In this document: piece after piece, positions 13,807 through 18,162 of the stretch | How the letters are laid out: every line of letters starts with the position of its first letter | Position numbering within the stretch: the stretch's first letter is position 1 | Source: an uncultured Dyadobacter sp. | Lineage (GTDB): Bacteria; Bacteroidota; Bacteroidia; Cytophagales; Spirosomataceae | DNA length: 18,162 nucleotides | Direction of reading: 5' to 3' | Assembly: GCA_937880795.1 (NCBI GenBank) | Contig: CALGRQ010000426.1 | Location: 1-18,162 of the forward strand | Notes under the pieces: generated by a model | Database searches by the model: none | What the model saw: only the letters and a program-made list of their open reading frames with translations | What the model was told of the DNA's origin: nothing | Program-made: the position numbers and the translations under genes

Positions 13807-16332
13807 ATGCGAATTATATTTTTACTACTACTTGTATTGCTAAGTGGAATGGGCAGGGCTCAGGAAATTTCTACCACAAAACCATGGACCTTTTGGTGGT
13901 GGATGGGTAGTGCTGTGAAGAAGCATGATATTACAAGACAATTGGAGACTTTCCAAAAGGCAGGTGTGGGCGGTGTTCATATTATTCCTATTTATGGTGC
14001 GAAGGGTGCCGAGGCAGACTTTATCCCGTTCTTGAGTAAGAAGTGGCTGGATATGATGGAGCATACGGTGAAGGAAGGAAAGCGGCTTGGCCTAGGGGTT
14101 GATATGACTACGGGTACGGGCTGGCCTTTCGGCGGTCCTAATATTGGTAACGAGTACGCCGCAAAGCAAATGGTTATTGCGCCTGAGAAGTTTGTTATTA
14201 AGAATACCGGCCAAAAGGTAAAGCGCGCTGCACCGGGAGGTGAAGGGCTTGTATTAGATCCATTTCATCAGAACGCGATGAGGCATTACTTGACTCGCTT
14301 CGATTCTGCATTTGCTAAAACCACATATAGACCGCGTTCCATGTATATGGATTCCTACGAGGCTTATGGAGCCAATTGGACGGGCAATCTTTTGGATGAA
14401 TTTACATCGCGTCAAGGTTACGACTTATCCAGACACTGGTCAGCGCTAGCAGACTCATCCAGTTCTCTGGAATCCGAGTTAATACGTATTGATTACAAAC
14501 AGACTTTGTCGGAGTTGCTACTCGCTTATTACACCCAAAGTTGGACGAAGTGGAGCACTGATCATGGGTTTGTGACGCGCTATCAGGCTCATGGTTCTCC
14601 GGGTAATTTATTGGATCTGTACGAAGCCGCTGACATTCCGGAAACGGAATCATTTGGTACTAGTCGGTTTCCTATACCTGGCTTGCGTGTAGATCCCGAT
14701 TATTCGATTGAGCAGTTTGGAACGCCTAACCCGCTCGCGATGAAATTTGCGTCTTCAGCTGCACATTTTTCGGGGAAGAAATTGGTAAGTTCGGAAACGG
14801 GAACATGGCTTGCCAATCATTTCAAAGTGTCGTTGTCTCAGTTAAAGCCGCAGATTGATGAATTGTTTACCGCGGGCATCAATCATATCTTTTACCATGG
14901 AACCACCTACTCACCCCAGGATGCTGCGTACCCGGGCTGGCTTTTTTACGCTTCTACCAACTTTGGTCCTACCTCACACTTTGCAGAACATTTTCCATTG
15001 GTAAATAAGTATATAGAATTTTGTCAAACACGGTTGCAGGAAAGTAAACCGGATAACGACGTATTAGTTTATTTTCCGATTCATGATTTATGGGCCAAAC
15101 CGAATACTTCATCAGGAGGAATCAATCTGCTTGAAGTTCACCATGTGGATCGGTGGTTGCTCGGTTTACCATTTGGTAAATTGGTAGAAAGATTGTGGTC
15201 TGATGGCTATTCATTTGATTATGTTTCGGACAAACAATTAAAAAGATTAAAAGTAGAAAAGGATGGACGGCTCAACTCTGGGGCTACCAGTTATAAGACC
15301 TTGATAGTTCCAGCGGAAACTTATATGCCTGAAGAGACGCTTGAAGAGTTAGCCAGGTTAGCAGAGGCAGGGGGGAAAATTGTATTTCAGAACAAAATGC
15401 CTGACTATGTTACCGGGTGGTCGGCTCATGTGGATAGGCAAAAAAAGTTTGCCCAAGTCGTTTCAAATCTTCGCTCGATGAGAAACGTTCAAATGGGCGA
15501 GGACTTACACGGAATGTTATTGAAAAATGGTGTGATTCGGGAAAGTATATCTGCCTCGGGATTGACCTATATCCGGAAAATAGATAAAAGGGGCCAGCCA
15601 TTTTATTTTTTAGCAAACCTCTCCAATAAATTTTCGTCGGGTTGGGTAACCTTGGGTAAAATAGGACCATGGGTCAAGAACGATCCTTTGCTGGGGAAAT
15701 CTACATTAGCGACGCGCGACAGCGCTGGAGTTCGTCAGATTTTTCTGGAATTGCAACCAGGCCAATCTAGTTTTTTAGAATTGGCAGTTGAAGGGGATCG
15801 GCCGACTAATGTGACTAAGCCAGTGTTAAGCGAGCACAAGATCGATGGTACATGGTCTGTGCAATTCTTAAAAGGTAGGCCAAGTATTCCCAAACCTGCA
15901 AAATTGAAAAAAGTGGATTCCTGGACATTATTACCAGATTCGGCATTGTACTTCTCTGGAACGGCGCAGTATGCCATTCAATTTGATGTACCCAAACCGT
16001 TGTCAAAAGGCAAGACTGTGCAGTTACAGTTGGGGGATGTCCGTGAGGTAGCTTCGGTGAAAATAAATGGTAAGTCAATTGGTGTATCCTGGTCAATCCC
16101 CTTTGTGTTGAACCTTCCTGCTGGACTTTTGAAAGAAAAAGGGAATCGTATGGAAATTGAAGTAACTAATTTATCCGCGAATTATATGCGGTTGCGAGAC
16201 ACACAAAAACCTGATTGGAAAATGTTTCATGATATCAACGTAGCCGATATTACTTATAAGCCATTTGATGCATCGGCTTGGAAGCCGATGCCGTCCGGAT
16301 TGCTAGGTCCTGTTAAATTATTGTATCGTTAG
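13807..16332 (+). CDS. Secreted GH106-like glycoside hydrolase (alpha-L-rhamnosidase family)
   Basis: This 841-residue protein has a signal peptide (cleavage likely after Ala18, GRA|Q). The N-terminal part opens with PWTFWWWMGSAVKKHDITRQL and QKAGVGGVHIIPIYG, typical of the GH106 barrel, where an early strand precedes a Gly-rich turn. Acidic residues in likely active-site strands include Asp182 and Glu185 (YMDSYEAYG), Glu279 and Glu281 (ETESFG) and Glu330 (SSETGTW); I do not assign catalytic roles. A C-terminal beta-sandwich, galactose-binding-like, spans ~715-810 (QLQLGDVREVASVKINGKSI). GH106 enzymes remove L-rhamnose from plant polysaccharides such as pectins, but substrate here is unknown. 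It has its own transcript after the terminator and no SusC/SusD neighbours in view. Its stop is 2 bases from the murI stop. Confidence 0.82.
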   Translation: MRIIFLLLLVLLSGMGRAQEISTTKPWTFWWWMGSAVKKHDITRQLETFQKAGVGGVHIIPIYGAKGAEADFIPFLSKKWLDMMEHTVKEGKRLGLGVDMTTGTGWPFGGPNIGNEYAAKQMVIAPEKFVIKNTGQKVKRAAPGGEGLVLDPFHQNAMRHYLTRFDSAFAKTTYRPRSMYMDSYEAYGANWTGNLLDEFTSRQGYDLSRHWSALADSSSSLESELIRIDYKQTLSELLLAYYTQSWTKWSTDHGFVTRYQAHGSPGNLLDLYEAADIPETESFGTSRFPIPGLRVDPDYSIEQFGTPNPLAMKFASSAAHFSGKKLVSSETGTWLANHFKVSLSQLKPQIDELFTAGINHIFYHGTTYSPQDAAYPGWLFYASTNFGPTSHFAEHFPLVNKYIEFCQTRLQESKPDNDVLVYFPIHDLWAKPNTSSGGINLLEVHHVDRWLLGLPFGKLVERLWSDGYSFDYVSDKQLKRLKVEKDGRLNSGATSYKTLIVPAETYMPEETLEELARLAEAGGKIVFQNKMPDYVTGWSAHVDRQKKFAQVVSNLRSMRNVQMGEDLHGMLLKNGVIRESISASGLTYIRKIDKRGQPFYFLANLSNKFSSGWVTLGKIGPWVKNDPLLGKSTLATRDSAGVRQIFLELQPGQSSFLELAVEGDRPTNVTKPVLSEHKIDGTWSVQFLKGRPSIPKPAKLKKVDSWTLLPDSALYFSGTAQYAIQFDVPKPLSKGKTVQLQLGDVREVASVKINGKSIGVSWSIPFVLNLPAGLLKEKGNRMEIEVTNLSANYMRLRDTQKPDWKMFHDINVADITYKPFDASAWKPMPSGLLGPVKLLYR

Positions 16333-16334
16333 GG

Positions 16335-17144
16335 TTATTCCCAAAGTGGGTAGTGATCCAATTGAATTTGTTGACCAAAGAAAATATTAGTTGATCTTTC
16401 AAAAGACAAGGTATAGTCGGAAACGTAAAACTGGCGTTTACCTTCTCCTTTCTCATTAATTAGATAATGCTGGTCCAATATGGCACGTAAAGAGTTGGCG
16501 ACAATTTCTGAAGTATCCAGTATCGAAACCGTATCGTTATAATAAGCGGCAATCTGTTTCTTGATGAGTGGGTAGTGAGTACAACCTAAAATTAACCCTT
16601 CAATCCCATTTAATGAAGGATCGGACAAATAGGTGCTTATAACGCTTTCACTAATATTATTGTCAAAAAAACCCTCCTCGATCATGGGAGCTAGTAGGGG
16701 TGTTGCTAGTGATTTGAGCTGAATATTTTTCCCAAGCGCATCCACTTTCTTTTTATAAACATTGGAGAGAACAGTTTGTTTCGTTCCTATCAAGCCAATA
16801 GTTTTACCCTCGTAATGCTCCTTTATATAATCTACAACTGGATCAATCACGTTTAGAACATGAGCTTTACTTCCCACGTATTCCTTCACTAGCTCGAAAG
16901 CGGCCGCAGAGGCAGAGTTGCAGGCGATAAGTATAAGCTTACAATTTTGCTGCAATAACATATTGCATATTTTTATAGAATAGGCCTGTATTGCAGCGGT
17001 AGATTTATCTCCGTATGGGAGATGAGCCGTATCTCCAAAATAAATGGTGTTTTCATGAGGCAATAGTCTTGTAACAGCGCTTGCGACTGTCATTCCGCCT
17101 ATACCACTGTCAAATATTCCAATCGGCGCCGTTGAATCGAACAT
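16335..17144 (-). CDS. murI: Glutamate racemase
   Basis: This 269-residue cytoplasmic enzyme interconverts L- and D-glutamate, supplying D-Glu for peptidoglycan. Both catalytic cysteines are visible: Cys75 in IACNSASA and Cys188 in GCTHYPL. The substrate-binding DSGIGG (Asp12-Gly17) and YFGDTAHLPYG motifs are intact. Length is normal for MurI. It is transcribed leftward, converging on the GH106-like gene with a 2-base gap and no clear terminator between. Upstream, on the minus strand, a TAGCTTTG element matches the Bacteroidota -7 consensus. It appears monocistronic here. Confidence 0.97.
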   Translation of the reverse strand: MFDSTAPIGIFDSGIGGMTVASAVTRLLPHENTIYFGDTAHLPYGDKSTAAIQAYSIKICNMLLQQNCKLILIACNSASAAAFELVKEYVGSKAHVLNVIDPVVDYIKEHYEGKTIGLIGTKQTVLSNVYKKKVDALGKNIQLKSLATPLLAPMIEEGFFDNNISESVISTYLSDPSLNGIEGLILGCTHYPLIKKQIAAYYNDTVSILDTSEIVANSLRAILDQHYLINEKGEGKRQFYVSDYTLSFERSTNIFFGQQIQLDHYPLWE

Positions 17145-17175
17145 GAAAATAGGTTTTGAGTTTATATATTAACAC

Positions 17176-17183
17176 CAAAGCTA
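17176..17183 (-). promoter_or_regulatory. Candidate Bacteroidota -7 promoter element for murI
   Basis: On the minus strand this reads TAGCTTTG, an exact match to the TAnnTTTG -7 consensus of the Bacteroidota primary sigma factor. It lies 31 bases upstream of the murI ATG. No TTG is found at the usual ~19-21 base spacing upstream, so the -33 element is missing or weak. The 8-mer pattern alone is short, so confidence is limited. Confidence 0.35.
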
Positions 17184-17236
17184 AAGATGAAAATCAATAT
17201 TATTTTTTTACAGATACAATAAGTTTTTCTTCTACC

Positions 17237-17266
17237 TTGTCAATTCGGGGGTTGTTGTTATAATTT
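17237..17266 (+). promoter_or_regulatory. Candidate promoter for the ECF sigma factor gene
   Basis: TTGTCA (17237-17242) and TATAAT (17259-17264) are separated by 16 bases, close to the general sigma70 pattern. Read as a Bacteroidota promoter, TTG is followed by TATAATTTATTG, only a partial match to TAnnTTTG. It would give a leader of roughly 140 bases before the ATG at 17412, including the inverted repeat at 17362-17382. The region is AT-rich, so chance matches are likely. Confidence 0.3.
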
Positions 17267-17361
17267 ATTGATATATAGTATTTTATGTAAGGTGTGTCAC
17301 TAGGTTATAGAAGCTGCAAAATTAGATAACTCATTTTTATTAAAAAAAGAAGTAGTAGCAT

Positions 17362-17382
17362 GCAACCTCAGTTGTAGGTTGC
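17362..17382 (+). repeat. Inverted repeat upstream of the sigma factor gene
   Basis: Perfect 7-bp arms gcaacct (17362-17368) and aggttgc (17376-17382) flank CAGTTGT. The right arm ends 29 bases before the preferred ATG at 17412. It could be a dimeric operator, or a small leader hairpin controlling translation of the sigma factor. The repeat is seen directly; the function is unknown. Confidence 0.5.
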
Positions 17383-17411
17383 GCATCTTGAAGTCGAAAT
17401 CGAATGTTAGA

Positions 17412-18002
17412 ATGAGTCGAATTTTATCATTATTTAGTCAGGAGGCACAGCTGGTTAGAGCGTTGAGGAAGCAAGATCCGAAGGCACAACGCCAGTTGTA
17501 CGAAAAATACAGTACCCGCATGCTGGGGCTGTGTTGTCGCTATGCCGGTGACGCAATGATAGCTGAAGACATCATGGTGGAAGGATTTATGCGTGTTTTT
17601 ACGAAAATAGATCAGTATAACGAAGAAGGAAGTTTTGAAGGATGGGTACGCAGGATCATGGTAAATGAGGCGCTAGGCTATTTGCGGAGGCAAAAAAGAA
17701 TTTTGGAAGATACGATTTGTATAGAGGCTGAAAATATTCCCGATTATAACCTTGCTGATCAAGACTTAAATGCGGACGAACTGCTGCGTATGATTGGTGG
17801 GTTACCAATTGGGTATCGCACTGTTTTTAATTTATACGCCATTGAAGGGTTTAGCCATCTTGAGATAGCTAGTATGTTGGGTGTAAGTGAAAGTACCTCA
17901 AAGTCGCAATTGCATAGAGCTCGTGCTATGCTTCAAAAAATGGTGTCGGAGTGGGAAGATGAATTTAAAAAAAAAGTAAACTATGAAAAGGCATCCTATT
18001 GA
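17412..18002 (+). CDS. ECF-type RNA polymerase sigma factor
   Basis: This is a sigma-70 family factor of the extracytoplasmic function group, with region 2 and region 4 only. Region 2 spans ~residues 20-90, including the AEDIMVEGFMRVFTKIDQY core-binding helix and SFEGWVRRIMVNEALGYLRR. Region 4 spans ~120-180, with the helix-turn-helix EGFSHLEIASMLGVSESTSKSQLHRARAML. I place the start at ATG 17412 (196 residues). An in-frame TTG at 17379 would add 11 basic residues but falls inside the inverted repeat. The last 20 bases overlap the next gene, which fits a sigma/anti-sigma pair. The regulon is unknown. Confidence 0.9.
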   Translation: MSRILSLFSQEAQLVRALRKQDPKAQRQLYEKYSTRMLGLCCRYAGDAMIAEDIMVEGFMRVFTKIDQYNEEGSFEGWVRRIMVNEALGYLRRQKRILEDTICIEAENIPDYNLADQDLNADELLRMIGGLPIGYRTVFNLYAIEGFSHLEIASMLGVSESTSKSQLHRARAMLQKMVSEWEDEFKKKVNYEKASY

Positions 18003-18162
18003 TGAACTGTTCCATCGTAAGCTGGTTGAAGTTGAGAAGCAGCCGTCTGAAAAGGTATGGGAGCGATTAAATCAGCAAAGGCAAGGCAAGCAAATTAGAT
18101 CGGAGCTCTGGAAATGGTATGCAGCTGCGGCACTCGTAGGGGTGGTTTTTTTTACCGCCTAT
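17983..18162 (+). CDS. Putative anti-sigma or membrane partner protein (partial at 3' end)
   Basis: An ATG at 17983, in the +1 frame relative to the sigma gene and overlapping it by 20 bases, opens a frame that stays open for 60 codons to the window edge. It begins MKRHPIDELFHRKL, followed by a polar, charged stretch with WERLNQQRQ. A hydrophobic segment, WYAAAALVGVVFF (~residues 46-58), then follows, so an N-terminal cytoplasmic domain of ~45 residues precedes a membrane helix. This layout is common for Bacteroidota proteins encoded after ECF sigma genes. No zinc-binding HxxxCxxC motif is visible. Anti-sigma activity is inferred from position only. Confidence 0.65.
   Translation, partial: MKRHPIDELFHRKLVEVEKQPSEKVWERLNQQRQGKQIRSELWKWYAAAALVGVVFFTAY

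Noticed and set aside
16338..16350. Short CCCA/TGGG stem as a murI or glycosidase terminator.
   Set aside because: Only four pairs with a three-base loop and no T-run on either strand.
17379..17411. TTG at 17379 as the sigma factor start.
   Set aside because: It would put the start inside the inverted repeat and add only a basic stretch with no family match; ATG at 17412 gives a normal ECF N terminus.

Overview
The window looks like a chromosomal segment of a Bacteroidota bacterium, probably from the Sphingobacteriales or Cytophagales. The grounds are moderate GC, A/T-rich leaders without Shine-Dalgarno sequences, an Alternative Complex III operon fused to an A1-type cytochrome c oxidase operon, a GH106-like secreted glycosidase and an ECF sigma factor overlapping a small membrane protein gene. 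The genus is not resolved.

Positions 1-13663 hold one long same-strand gene train with short gaps or overlaps. It starts inside actB, so actA and the N-terminal half of ActB lie upstream. The order is actB(C-terminal part)-actC-actD-actE-actF, then coxB-coxA, heme A biosynthesis (ctaA-ctaB), two subunit III genes, a subunit IV gene, a SCO-like gene, a DUF420 membrane protein and a 93-residue CxxC membrane protein. A strong intrinsic terminator at 13692-13722 closes it. ACIII should oxidise menaquinol and reduce a c-type cytochrome; the oxidase passes those electrons to O2. Such ACIII and aa3 enzymes are known to form a supercomplex in Flavobacterium. The downstream genes supply heme A and probably metal-centre assembly.

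Two strong hairpins inside the train stand out. One begins one base after the coxA stop, within the first codons of ctaA. The other lies in the first codons of the SCO-like gene, just after the subunit IV gene. Together with the terminal hairpin they divide the train into structural and assembly-factor blocks, which suggests differential expression. The SCO-like protein keeps CxxxC but lacks the usual Pro and metal-binding His, and an uncharacterised periplasmic CAMC protein is encoded two genes later.

Positions 13807-16332 encode a secreted GH106-like (alpha-L-rhamnosidase family) enzyme. It converges, with a 2-base gap, on murI (glutamate racemase, minus strand, 16335-17144). A 267-base AT-rich divergent region (17145-17411) holds candidate promoters and a 7-bp inverted repeat ahead of an ECF sigma factor gene. 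The sigma gene overlaps by 20 bases the start of a putative anti-sigma or membrane partner that runs off the window. No gene-free stretch exceeds 300 bases. No tRNA, rRNA, CRISPR array or insertion sequence was seen.
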